The position numbers and the translations under genes were made by a program. Shown piece by piece: positions 1 to 9,111 of a DNA stretch of 64,000 nt; positions within the stretch are counted from its first letter, which is position 1, and every line of letters begins with the position of its first letter. Below the pieces are notes generated by a model. The model was given only the letters and a program-made list of their open reading frames with translations. It made no database searches and was not told the origin of the DNA. This DNA comes from Cryptomeria japonica (lineage: Eukaryota > Streptophyta > Pinopsida > Cupressales > Cupressaceae): assembly GCF_030272615.1 (NCBI RefSeq), contig NC_081406.1:231312396-231376395 (forward strand), given 5' to 3'.

Positions 1-952
1 GGTCTTATGATGGGTTTGCCCGGTCCCCTATGCACAATCCAACTTTGGGGTTTGTAATTCTTCTTTGTCGACCTTTGATGATTGAAAATTAATCCTTGAG
101 GCATGTATACAAGGAGATTCAATTCCCTCATTTAGGGGGGTGATACAGGAGCAAGATAAGGATAATAAGAAAAAATCAAGTAGAAGGTCTTCATCATCAA
201 GCATTCAAGCATTCAAGTCTTCTTCATTCATCCATTGGAGCAATATTTCAACATTCATTTGCAAATATGTGTGTGTTAGGGTTTTGTCATGTTACATGCC
301 ATTTCATGCAACACTTGTGATTACATTCAAGAAGCAAAGCAATCATCATCAACAAATTGCAGATCTACAAGGTATACATTTCCATTGTTTACATTCAAGA
401 ATTTGCAATTACTTTCTTTCAAGGTTGATTTCTCAATCGGGGTTTGAATGAGGCAAAACCCTATCCACAACCCCTTTTCCTTTCTTTTTTGTGTGTAGGT
501 TGTAGGTGTGCAACTGTAATTGCAGGTTTGGGCTTCATTTGCAGAGACGAAAGAACCCTTTTTGTTTCATGGATTTTGTAGAGGACCATGTACACTGTCG
601 CCATGGTCTTGATGACTTTTCTCCAAATTTGTAAAACAGATCCATATCAGTCTAATTAGCTCAGATCTGAAGTTACAATGCGATCCCAAATTGATAAATC
701 CTCATTTCACTTAATCTCTCTCTTTGTTCCACATAGTCAACAAGTCAAATTTCCCATTTACAAAAGAGGGCAAAACACACTTCAACCCTTGCAATCCACT
801 TGGAATTCACATCCTTGTCTCTCTTGGATATGGATTTAGTGGATTCAAGCCCCTCTCTTGAATGTAAAGTTCTCCCAAGTGAAAATCATCCTAGTGACTT
901 CCTTTCTGTCTCCTAGGTGGGGAGTCACTAGGGTTCAATTTTCCACTTTACA
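1..952 (+). repeat. 5' LTR of element A (partial, 3' portion)
   Basis: This aligns from its first bases with 4858-5786. It ends in CA three bases before a TGG primer-binding site. A TATA-like GTATAC lies near 105, where the 3' copy has GTATAAAAGG. The U5 part holds a hairpin-like GGGGTTTG...CAAAACCC at 439-462 and the string TGTGTAGGTTG at 492-502, both shared with the LTRs of B and E. Confidence 0.88.
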
Positions 953-955
953 TTT

Positions 956-970
956 TGGTGAACCCGATGT
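956..970 (+). other. Primer-binding site of element A
   Basis: TGGTGAACCCGATGT starts three bases after the LTR CA end. The same site with small changes follows the LTRs of E (60462) and H (24557) and, on the minus strand, G (22650). I could not assign the primer tRNA with confidence. Confidence 0.8.
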
Positions 971-1644
971 ATTACACATTAATTCTGATTTCTCATTATT
1001 AGATCTGATTAATTGCAATTTGGATTTCAAATTTTCATTTCTAAGTTTGATCTATTTGTAAATTTTAGAGGTTAATTACATAAAAACACTAATTTCCATT
1101 TTGATAAAATTGAGCTTGTGAAGTGTTGCATTTTAATTGCTTGTTTCAGATCTAATTTCTATTTCAACATTGCAATTCAAATCTGTCTCTTTATTTTGAA
1201 AATTCAGTGGTTAAATCATATAACCCTAATTTTTAAGATTCTTCCTTTTTTGACCTTTGACTGCAAGTTTGACCAATCTAGACATCTCCAAATCAGTTGT
1301 TTTTTGGATTCTGCAATAATATCATAATACCTATCATCCCTGAAAAATTTTCAAAAAAATTTGGTCAGACGGTGTGCACTTTCACCACGGTCCTCGACTT
1401 TTTCCCCGAAATTTTAGGAGACAAAATTGACTGTGTTTTTTTGCTTAAATCCAGAAAATTGGTGTACATTATCAATTTTAACACTCTCTAAAGTAGAACA
1501 CAAATTAAAATGTCATAGTTTCAAATTCAAATTTCAAATTTGTAGTTCAAATTCCATTTTCCCTCCTTTATTAAATTTTCTATGCATGTATGGGGTGAAC
1601 ATTATTTTGGTTAACTGACATATGAGTTTCTTGTTTGATCATAA
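971..1644 (+). other. Untranslated leader of element A
   Basis: An AT-rich stretch between the PBS and the first long ORF. It contains several short ORFs with no recognisable protein and no strong repeat. It resembles in composition the leader of element G (21900-22630, minus strand). Confidence 0.6.
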
Positions 1645-2499
1645 GTGCATATGGAGTTCTTATCTTATTTTGCTAATTCAATTTTGAATTACATTAAAGA
1701 TGTTCATAATTTTCCATTTCATGCATATGATGATAATTTAGTTCTCCCTTTCATTCATAGCTATGATTTACCCTCTCCCAAAATTGATCTCATTAATGAG
1801 GGTACATTGGTGCAAAAAGGGAATATGGACACTTCTTTCAAAGATCTCCCTCATAAAAATGAATCTTTGGAGAATTGTGTTCCTTCTTCTCCTAAAAAGT
1901 ACCTCCCTCATAAGGATTATTTGGTGCAAGGGGATGATATTATGGCTACTTATCCTAGTGATACCATACCTTCTTTTCATGATCTTCCCTCTAAAGATGA
2001 AGCATTCATTACATATGATAGTCCTTTTTCTAATGAGTGTCTTGAACATAAAGATAGCTTAGAACAATAGGATGATATCATTTCTCATCATAATGTTCTC
2101 TCTCCCAAAAATAAAGAGGCTAACAAAAATCAGATCAATTCCATTCATGTTCCTACAAAACCAAAAATTCTTCTTGATTATCATGTTGTGCATTACACAT
2201 ATACTAATGAGGTAGTTGATGAGAACATAAGTGAAGCATCATATGCTTTCTTAGTTCCTACAATCCTCTCTTCAATTCACTCAAAGACACCATCTTCTAA
2301 CAAAGAAGTTTCTAAAGAAGGACTCTTAGAGGATGATTGGGGGTCCTTATATTTCACTCCTACCTTTTCTAGAAAGTCTAAGATGCCTGAATTTCATATT
2401 CCAAATTTTTCTCTTAACACAAATCTTGAAATTGATTCGGGCATGCTAAAAATAACATCTGATGATGAATGGCATATTCATCATGATAATTTAAAATAA
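1645..2499 (+). pseudogene. Element A ORF, unknown protein with EDDWGS motif
   Basis: One reading frame of about 284 codons is interrupted by a single TAG at 2068-2070. The product is acidic and rich in Ser, Pro, His and Asp. It has imperfect internal repeats of the form LPHK(N/D)..., PSSPKKYLPHKD, SFHDLPSKDE, spaced about 20-35 residues apart. I see no capsid, zinc-knuckle, protease or RT motif. Near the C-terminus the string LLEDDWGSLYFTPTF closely matches LAEDDWGSLDFNPTF in the 783-residue ORF of element E, downstream of that protein's protease. A therefore probably carries a shrunken remnant of that polyprotein region. Function unknown. The start codon follows from frame openness only. 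Confidence 0.5.
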
Positions 2500-2702
2500 C
2501 ATTCAAGTTTCTATTATGTTGCTCCTCGCTATGTGACATAGTTAGCCTACTTATTGGGGGATCCTTGTCATTTGTGGTGGTACAATTTCAGGTGCAATCA
2601 TACTTAGTGAGCAACATAATAGTCTATTTATTCTTGCCTCTATGCTTGGGGGTCAAGTATATTCCTTTTTTCTCTTTCGAAGGTTTCACTATTTTCTTTA
2701 TG

Positions 2703-3010
2703 GAGTACATTATTCATAAACTTGATGTCCTTTCTTGCATGGAGTATCCCTTCATGCGAGCGCATGTCTGTTCCGTGAGTGGGATCTTCTCCTTGCTTGA
2801 AATGGTACGTCTATTATGAACAATCTCTCCTCATATAACTTTTGTGAATCTTCTTCTTTCTCTCTCTTTGAAAATTACCTCTTCTATTGTGTTATTCATA
2901 ACTTGATGTTCTTTCTTGAATGGAGTTATCCTTCATGCGAGTGCATGTCTGTTCCTTGGTTTGGATGTATTCCTTTCTTCAAACGGTACATCTCTTATGA
3001 GTAATCTCTC
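2703..3010 (+). repeat. Two-copy 181-bp tandem duplication in element A
   Basis: The segment holding TTCATAA(A)CTTGATGT and TCATGCGAG(C/T)GCATGTCTG occurs at about 2714-2775 and again about 181 bases later at 2895-2955, with substitutions and small indels. It lies in the non-coding interior (2500-3474), where I see no other feature. Confidence 0.7.
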
Positions 3011-3474
3011 TCTTGAAGTTGTGTAATTCTCTCTCTTTCTTTAAGGATCCACTCTTTCCTATGTTGTGGATGGTGTGAGTTTTATTAATTGATGTCATTC
3101 CTTGTGTGAAATTGTTGTTGTTCACTCAAGGGTTCTCTCTTATACAAGAGGTGTAAGTCCTTGACTACAATCTCTTTCACACTTGGTATGTACATCTATA
3201 ATAAATTCACCCATCCCTACTGGGATAAAAGTGAGTCATCCCTCATCAAGAATCTCTTTCACCTAGCAATAGGACAAAGGATCGAATTCTTGTTCTCTCC
3301 TTTGCTTTATTCTAGAAGATGTTATATTTGTCTAAGACAACTCCTCTTGGGGGTAGATGTCTTTTGAACAAATATCTCTTCTCCTGCAAGGATCACATTT
3401 ACACTTACAACAAGATATCTCTTTTCAACTATCTTATCCTTTCTTGAAGAGTATTCCCTCTCTTTCTTGGATTT

Positions 3475-4011
3475 ATGATATTGTTGCATAACAAATATAT
3501 TCTTTGTGATGAAGGTAGGTATCCTTGTTCTACTTTCCTTAAGATATCAACATCAAACTATGTTGACATCTTAAGGGGGGGGCATCGACACTGCTCCTTT
3601 GTACTATACTTCTCTTGTGCATTGTACAGTGGGGCATTCTTGGAACTAGAGGGAAGCCTCTTAGAGAAAGATGTCGTCACTTTTCTCTTGTACAATGGCT
3701 TATTCTCGGAATCAGAGCACAAACTCTTAGAGAGAAATGACACTGCTTTTTCTTGGTACAGTGGGTCATTCTTGGAACTAGAGCACAAACTCTTAGAGCG
3801 AGATGTCATCACTTTTATTTTGTACAGTGGGTCATTCTTAGAACCAGAGCACAAACTCTTAGAGCAAGATGACACCACTTTTCTCTTATGCAAGGTGATT
3901 ATTCTCAGAACTAGAGCACAGACTCTTAGAGCGAGATACCATGCCTTTCTTGACACTTGTACTATACATTCCTTAATAGGTTGTAGCATACTCGGGCATA
4001 GACTCCTATGA
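3475..4011 (+). CDS. Hypothetical ORF encoding 22-residue tandem repeats
   Basis: This 178-codon ORF contains about five units of a 66-bp tandem repeat (unit starts near 3635, 3701, 3767, 3833 and 3900). Because 66 is a multiple of three, the repeats stay in frame and encode units like SGSFLELEHKLLERDVITF. The last unit shifts by one base, after which the pattern is lost. A near-continuous frame also exists on the opposite strand, as expected for a repeat free of stops in two frames, so coding is not proven. There is no signal peptide or known domain. It sits in the 3' half of element A, where autonomous relatives carry pol. Confidence 0.35.
   Translation: MILLHNKYILCDEGRYPCSTFLKISTSNYVDILRGGHRHCSFVLYFSCALYSGAFLELEGSLLEKDVVTFLLYNGLFSESEHKLLERNDTAFSWYSGSFLELEHKLLERDVITFILYSGSFLEPEHKLLEQDDTTFLLCKVIILRTRAQTLRARYHAFLDTCTIHSLIGCSILGHRLL
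3635..3965 (+). repeat. 66-bp tandem repeat, about 5 copies
   Basis: Successive copies begin CATTCTTGGAAC / TATTCTCGGAAT / CATTCTTGGAAC at spacings of 66, 66, 66 and 67 bases. Each unit contains (C)ACAAACTCTTAGAG. Confidence 0.85.
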
Positions 4012-4630
4012 GGCACTTCAAACCTCACTTGCACACACATGCACTTGAGGTTGAGTGGAACTAATGGTGTTACCACTCTCTTCCCTTACATGGATCACCC
4101 AGACAGGCTCTAGGGGCTAGATTTCCATGTCCTTATCTCCATGGATCACCTACTTTTAGGGGTGAGATGTCCATGGTTTCTCTCTTGTTCGCCTTTCTTC
4201 TCATGGATCACTAAAGCGTGTATTCATGTCCTCTCTCTCCTTCCTCTCATGAACACATAGTTATGCTATTGATGGTTCATGGATGATGTCAACTTTGCTC
4301 TTTTATGTGATCGCTTGTGTGAAGGCATTGGTCTTTGTGTCTTGATTAGTTGTTGAGACATCTGAGTATTGAGGTATCTTTGGCTTGTTGGTTTGTCATC
4401 TTGTGTCTATCGTGTGTCTTTTGCACTTTGTTTTTTCTTGTGCGTCTTGTTCCTTTTTATTTTGTGTGCTCTTGCATATGTTTGAGTGAGTTAAGATCCT
4501 AGGATTGGGGGCTTCTGTTCCTTAAGATTAGTGACATCTTATACTCCTTGTGGTATTGCTTCGCATCTCTCATCTTCATCTCTATTTATTATACTTTATC
4601 GATAATATTGGCGTAATCTGTACTCCCACT
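4012..4630 (+). other. Non-coding 3' interior of element A
   Basis: No ORF with recognisable content. CATGGATCAC(C/T) recurs three times (4090-4210) with spacing of about 50-65 bases. Otherwise unremarkable, T-rich sequence leading to the PPT. Confidence 0.5.
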
Positions 4631-4645
4631 AAAGTGGGGGCTAAA
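4631..4645 (+). other. Polypurine tract of element A
   Basis: AAAGTGGGGGCTAAA lies immediately before the 3' LTR start TGTAGTG. The identical string precedes the 3' LTR of element B (11692-11706). This is where plus-strand DNA synthesis would be primed. Confidence 0.85.
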
Positions 4646-5786
4646 TGTAGTGTCATAAAATTGTGCCTCTTGCAATTTTAACCACATTCAAAATCCTCAC
4701 TTTGGTGATGACACTCTGCTTTATAACCAAGACCTCTTTCTGCATTTTCACCCCTTGACCCCTTCCCGTTTGAGCCTCGAGATAGCCTCAGGACCCTGTC
4801 TGGGCCCCAAAATAGGGCAGGCAAGGGGCATGGAACCCCTGTCCCCACCTCTCAGGGTGGTCCTATGAAGGGTCTGCTTAGTCCCCTATGCACAATCTGA
4901 CTTCGAGGTTTGCAATTCTTCTTTGTCGGCCTTCAGTGATTGAAAATTAATTCTTGAGGCATGTATAAAAGGATATTGAATTCCCTCATTTAGGGGGGCG
5001 ATATAGGAGCAAGATAAGGATAATAAGCGAAATTCAAGTAGGTCTTCATCATCAAGCATTTGAGCATTCAATTCTTCTTCATTCATCCATTGGAGCAATA
5101 TTACAACATTCATTTGCAAGTATGTGTGTATGTGTTAGGGTTTTTTCATGTTACATGCCATTTGATGCAACACTTGTGATTACATTCAAGAAGCAAAGCA
5201 AACATCATCGACAAATTGTAGATCTACAAGGTATAAATTTCCATTGTTTACATTCAAGCATTTGCAATTACTTTCTTTCAAGGTTGATTCCTCAACTGGG
5301 GTTTGACTGAGGCAAACCCCTATACACAACCCCATTTCCTCTCTTTTCTATGTGTAGGTTGCAGGTGTGCACCTGTAATTGCAGGTTTGCGCTTCATTTG
5401 CAGAGATGGAAGAACCCTTTTCATTTCATGGATTTTATGGAGGACCATGTACACTGTTGCCACGGTCTTGATGACTTTTCTCCAAATTTGCAGGACAGAT
5501 CCAAAGTTACAATGCGATCCCAAACTGATAGCTCCTCATTTCAGTTAATCTCTCTCTTTGTTCCACATAGTCAACAAGTTAACTTTCCCATTTACAAAAG
5601 AGGGCAAAACACACTTCAACCCTTGCAATCCACTTGGAATTCTCATCCTTGTCTCTCTTGGATTTGGATCTGGTGGATTAGAGACTCTCTTTTGAATGTA
5701 AAGTTCTCCCAAGTGAAAATAATCCTAGTGACTTCATTTCTCTCTACTAGGTGGGGAGTCACTAGGGTTCAATTTTCTGCTTTATA
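4646..5786 (+). repeat. 3' LTR of element A (1,141 bp)
   Basis: It starts TGTAGTGTCATAAAATTGTG and ends at the point matching the 5' LTR end (TA in place of CA). A TATA-like GTATAAAAGG at 4963-4972 is the likely promoter core. The first 20 bases resemble the LTR starts of B and E, placing the three in one superfamily of related LTRs. Confidence 0.88.
4963..4972 (+). promoter_or_regulatory. LTR TATA box, element A
   Basis: GTATAAAAGG, the expected core of an LTR polymerase II promoter. The 5' copy has the weaker GTATACAAGG. Confidence 0.5.
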
Positions 5787-5940
5787 GTATATATGACATA
5801 TATGCTTGTTATAGAAGATAGGGTATTCAACTTGCATGAGTTATTAAAAAATCTATTGCTAGAGAACATCAAGATGAAAAAAAAACAAGGTTACCCCTTT
5901 CGATTTGGATCAAGGTTACCCCTTGTGTTGGGATATGTAT

Positions 5941-6628
5941 TTTCTAGGATCCATTCTGGCTAAGGAGAATGTGATATGGGAATCTGGAGTCCCGGTTGCT
6001 AAGCAAATCTTTTGATATCTTAATGGATTGGATAAGAGAGAAGATTCATGCAATGCTTATTTCAAATCATTTTTGGATGCGTGGAGTATTAGTTCAGTAC
6101 CCCTACTACCAGTTCAGCTAAGGAATGTTTCTCCTCTGGAAAGAGAAAAAGGAAAGAGATAGTGTCTACTGTTAGTTTGGAATTTAAGAAGTGAAAGAAG
6201 GACCAGAAAGAAAAAGACATTGTTGCGATTGAAGATTTGGAATCCCCTACGGCTAAGGAAGAAGTGGTTGTTACAGAGCAAAAACTAAAATTATATAAAT
6301 CTGATGATAATGAGTCTAATTCACTAGAAATTATTTGTAGAAGAAGGATTATGTCAGTATTTTATGGAAAGCCGAGGAGATTGTTGAAGGAAAATTGGAA
6401 CATTTCTCAGCATTGCTTAGTGATGCTTTTGAGTATGAGAAATTTTTTTCTTCTCCAGATAATTTTTCTCATGTTGTTGATGTATTGGTGGAGTCCATAA
6501 GTTTATTTGTTAGCATTAAATTGGTTGTACATTCTTGTAATTTTCTTCTTTTGAAATTGAAGGAGAAGTATAAGCAAATAGTTCAGAAGAAGAGTAGTTT
6601 GGGAACTTTTTTTTCTTTACGTTGCTAA
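5941..6628 (+). pseudogene. Element F accessory ORF remnant (unknown, basic then helical)
   Basis: Two frames together read as the C-terminal part of an unknown protein. The first part (6100-6360) includes a basic KRKRKE cluster that could be a nuclear localisation signal and a charged stretch (DLESPTAKEEVVV). After a frame change near 6355 the second part (6395-6628) is helical (LEHFSALLSDAFEYEKFF ... LKEKYKQIVQKKSS). At least two in-frame stops occur upstream (near 6016 and 6190). The order of basic cluster, charged linker and helical end also appears in the 3'-terminal ORF of element D and in C. I do not recognise the family and infer only that it is an element-borne accessory protein. Confidence 0.4.
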
Positions 6629-6781
6629 TCATTGAAGGCACCCTTTGTCATTGTTGTGAAAGGGGGAGAGAAATAGAGTATGGGAGAGATATAGAGAAAG
6701 GTAAATTAACAGAGGTATCAATCATATGAGTAAGGGGGAGTTTCATGCATTATTATTTTTGAGATGTTTTGCCATCAATGA
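6629..6781 (+). other. Short 3' untranslated part of element F
   Basis: Purine-rich sequence with three GGGGGAG-type runs (6661, 6731, 6786), the last being the PPT. No ORF. Confidence 0.5.
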
Positions 6782-6794
6782 CAAAGGGGGAGAT
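6782..6794 (+). other. Polypurine tract of element F
   Basis: CAAAGGGGGAGAT directly precedes TGTTAATC. This is the usual plant copia arrangement (AAGGGGGAGAT then TGTT), and the preceding CCATCAATGA also resembles copia elements. Confidence 0.85.
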
Positions 6795-7396
6795 TGTTAA
6801 TCTTATGTGATTATTGTCATTGTTTTCATTGATGTCAAACCTGGTTACTTAGTTGGACTGGATGAGGTTTGTTGAGCAATAGTGTAAGATATGTGTGTAT
6901 GTGATATGTTGTAGTGAAGTATATATGATCTACTGGAGTCATTTCTGGAAGATTCTCTTCTATGGAATCGTGTGTTTTTCTTATCATGGTTTTTATTCAG
7001 TTCTGGTATCAACTATCAGTTATATCAATCGTAACAGTTATATAAGATGTATATGTTGTATTTCTATCTAAATGATTATATTACATGGTTTTATATTCTA
7101 AAATTTGTGGCATCTGTATCTTGAAGTTTGGGAGTTGTTATGCTTGGAATTTGTGCTTATGGGTCCGAAGTCTATGGGTCCGGTATACCCCTATTTTGTT
7201 CAGGTAATCAAGCTGTACATTTTGATAAGCAAAGTGTGTAAAGGATCAAGTGAAGGCTGAATTTTTTATCATGTTTTTTAGTCGAGGCTTTATTGGATAA
7301 TGTGTTGATTTAAGCATTGTGTTATTGTGTAAATAATTTGTGCTTGGCCATCATAGTATTTTGGTGTATGTGCTTATCAGTATATATACATAGAAG

Positions 7397-7452
<56 letters not shown>

Positions 7453-8165
7453 TATTAGACATGAGAAGCAGTATGTGTAACACCAAAGTATATGTGGGTG
7501 TTGTATGATAGAGTAAGAAGTGTGCGAGTGATAGAGTTGTGGACAATAGAGTAGTCATAGTGAGAGGAGTATATAGTGGGCAAGTGAAGGTATGTGAAGA
7601 AGAGTCCGAGTGTAAACAGTGTTTCAGTAATCCTTTGTTAGATCTATTGCAAGTAGTTGGTTCGATAGAGTAGTGTAGTAATCCCTTACTGGAGTTTCTA
7701 TAGGTGATTGTAGATAGTGGTATAGTGATCCCTTACCAGATCAGCTATGGGTTCTATGAGTTGTTATCTGAGATTAACTTGGAATTGAATTCATGCATAA
7801 GGAGATACAATTTTCCCAATTGACTTACTTTCTATTGTAGTGAGCATTCTAACAGTGAGCCACTTTTGTATTTGGTAGTGAGCCATTTGACAGTGAACCA
7901 CGCTTTTTATAAACACCATATAACTAGTTATATTATCTTGAGAGACAACCCTCTCCGTGGTTTTTCCCATTTGGGTTTTCCACATATAAAATCCGGTGTT
8001 TAATTTTTGGTTGTGTTATTTGTTTATTCTACATTTTCCATTTCATGTTGACGAGAATAATTGATAAGATTAATATATTAGTAAATTTTTTGAAAGTGCG
8101 GGAATACTGATTCACCTACCCCTCTTAATATTGCGGTCCATTCAACCAATTCAATAGGATTAACA
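6795..8165 (+). repeat. 3' LTR of element F (1,371 bp)
   Basis: It starts TGTTAATC and ends GATTAACA, a perfect 8-bp terminal inverted repeat. Near the end it holds TTTTCCCATTTGGGTTTTCC (7966-7982) and GATTCACCTACCCCTCTTA, both typical of plant copia U5 regions. A (TG)n microsatellite lies inside. The 3' flank continues as minus-strand sequence of X. Confidence 0.82.
7398..7450 (+). repeat. (TG)n microsatellite
   Basis: About 26 uninterrupted TG dinucleotides inside the LTR of element F. Short ORFs read through it on both strands are artefacts of the repeat. Confidence 0.97.
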
Positions 8166-8677
8166 TTTTGTATAAAAGTAGTCATGATAGAAGATGTAAA
8201 TGTAGGCACACTAGGCAAGGATGTAGGCATAGGAATATAATGATTGACTTGACTAGTTGTTTGATTGTAACCAAGGACTTCGGTGCAACTTTTGATAGGC
8301 ATGATATTAGTGCCAACAATATGAGCAAGGCCACACAACAAATCAACACCAACTTCATCACTTTGTACCATTCTTTTTAATCCTTCAATCAATGAGATTG
8401 GCTCACTTTCCGGGTATTGTTTTTTATTACGGGAAAAACAAGTTTTGAAGGGATCCGAAACCCTTTACTACAAATTACAAAAGATAGATCAAATAGAGTC
8501 CAGTCATAACAAAATTACAGCAAAAACAACCAAACAAGACTGAGAGACAAAAAAAGACAAATAAAAGACTGCTTAGCCCACAAAAACAACAAAAGGCCAA
8601 CAAAATTACAACACAAAACCAACAACAGAAAAATATTAACCCAGATTTTTAAGGTTCTCCTCAACATCAACACTAAG
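8166..8677 (-). other. Sequence downstream of X ORF (minus strand), target of F
   Basis: Read on the minus strand, this follows the X stop codon at 8680-8678. It is T-rich and non-coding at first, then opens into a short frame (8392 down to 8166, starting MIEGLKRMVQSDEVGVDLLCG) that is cut by the LTR of F. I do not recognise the product. It may be a separate ORF or 3' untranslated sequence of X. Confidence 0.4.
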
Positions 8678-8794
8678 CTAGTGCATCTTCTTGGCAACAT
8701 TCTTCAAGTCTAGAATGTCCCGAGGTATCTCAATGGCCTTCTTCTTCATACTGGCATGGGTGCTCTTTCCTGGAGGACCCAAATCATTAGCACC
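8678..8794 (-). pseudogene. X ORF, C-terminal segment (split by element B)
   Basis: On the minus strand the frame entering from 12906 (after removing B and one copy of the TSD) continues here and ends at TAG 8680-8678. The segment reads LGPPGKSTHASMKKK...IPRDILDLKNVAKKMH. It is basic and short. Function unknown. Joining across B restores a continuous frame, which supports both the insertion and the coding assignment. Confidence 0.5.
8790..8794 (+). other. Target-site duplication of element B, left copy
   Basis: GCACC, matched by GCACC at 12901-12905 directly after the 3' LTR. Confidence 0.85.
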
Positions 8795-9111
8795 TGTAAC
8801 GTCCTAAAATTGTGACACTTGCAATTTCGATTGCATTTGGGTCTTCACGATGGCGACACAACACTGACCCTGAATGGAGACCCCGAAACTTGTCCATGAC
8901 ACCAAAAACTGCATTTTTCAGCACCCTGGCCTGATTCCTCCTTGCACCCCGCTATCCCTGGAGGTGGGACCATGGCACCCAGTGCCTTGGTCCTTCAGGA
9001 CTAGGGTGCCCAGTGCCCTGGTCCCCCAGGACCATGGCGCCCAGTGCCCTGGTCCCCCAGGACCATGGCGCCCAGTGCCCTGGTCCCCCAGGACCATGGT
9101 GCCCAGTGCCT
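8795..9111 (+). repeat. Truncated 5' LTR of element B
   Basis: It starts TGTAACGTCCTAAAATTGTG and aligns with the first ~190 bases of the 3' LTR (11707 on). It then expands into a 31-bp tandem repeat and stops near 9111, where internal coding sequence begins. The rest of the LTR, present at 11900-12900, is absent, so an internal deletion joined the repeat to gag. Confidence 0.85.
8967..9111 (+). repeat. 31-bp GC-rich tandem repeat, 5 copies
   Basis: Units beginning GGACCATGGCGCCCAGTGCC start at 8967, 8998, 9029, 9060 and 9091, exactly 31 bases apart. The 3' LTR holds a single unit (near 11878). Related, more diverged units occur in the LTR of E (59187 and 59955-60045). The composition contrasts sharply with the AT-rich surroundings. 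Confidence 0.92.

Larger units (their letters stand above)
1..5786 (+). mobile_element. Non-autonomous Ty3-type LTR element A (left end cut by window)
   Basis: Two copies of one LTR bracket about 3.7 kb: a partial copy at 1-952 and a complete one at 4646-5786. A PBS follows the first and a PPT (AAAGTGGGGGCTAAA) precedes the second. The interior has no reverse transcriptase, RNase H or integrase, only a decayed ORF (1645-2499) and a repeat-coding ORF (3475-4011), so any movement would need proteins from a relative. The ORF shares the string EDDWGSL with the large ORF of element E, which ties A to that family. It lies inside element F, because copia-type internal sequence resumes at 5787. The LTRs differ at many positions and the 3' LTR ends in TA where CA is expected, so this is an old copy. 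Confidence 0.8.
5787..8165 (+). mobile_element. Copia-type LTR element F, 3' part
   Basis: About 1 kb of internal sequence, a copia-like PPT and a 1,371-bp 3' LTR. The 5' part lies left of the window because element A is inserted into F. No RT, RNase H or integrase is visible in the internal piece, only an unknown ORF rich in Lys and Glu. In general layout it resembles element C, which also has an unknown ORF up to the PPT. Confidence 0.7.

Noticed and set aside
1768..2049. Minus-strand ORF of 93 codons
   Set aside because: Shadow of the element A ORF, which shares a motif with element E on the plus strand.
5122..5787. Several overlapping ORFs of 60-145 codons
   Set aside because: They lie within the 3' LTR of element A and are not conserved in its 5' LTR copy.
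7317..7558. ORFs on both strands with Val-Cys or Thr-His repeats
   Set aside because: Produced by reading the (TG)n microsatellite; no flanking coding signal.
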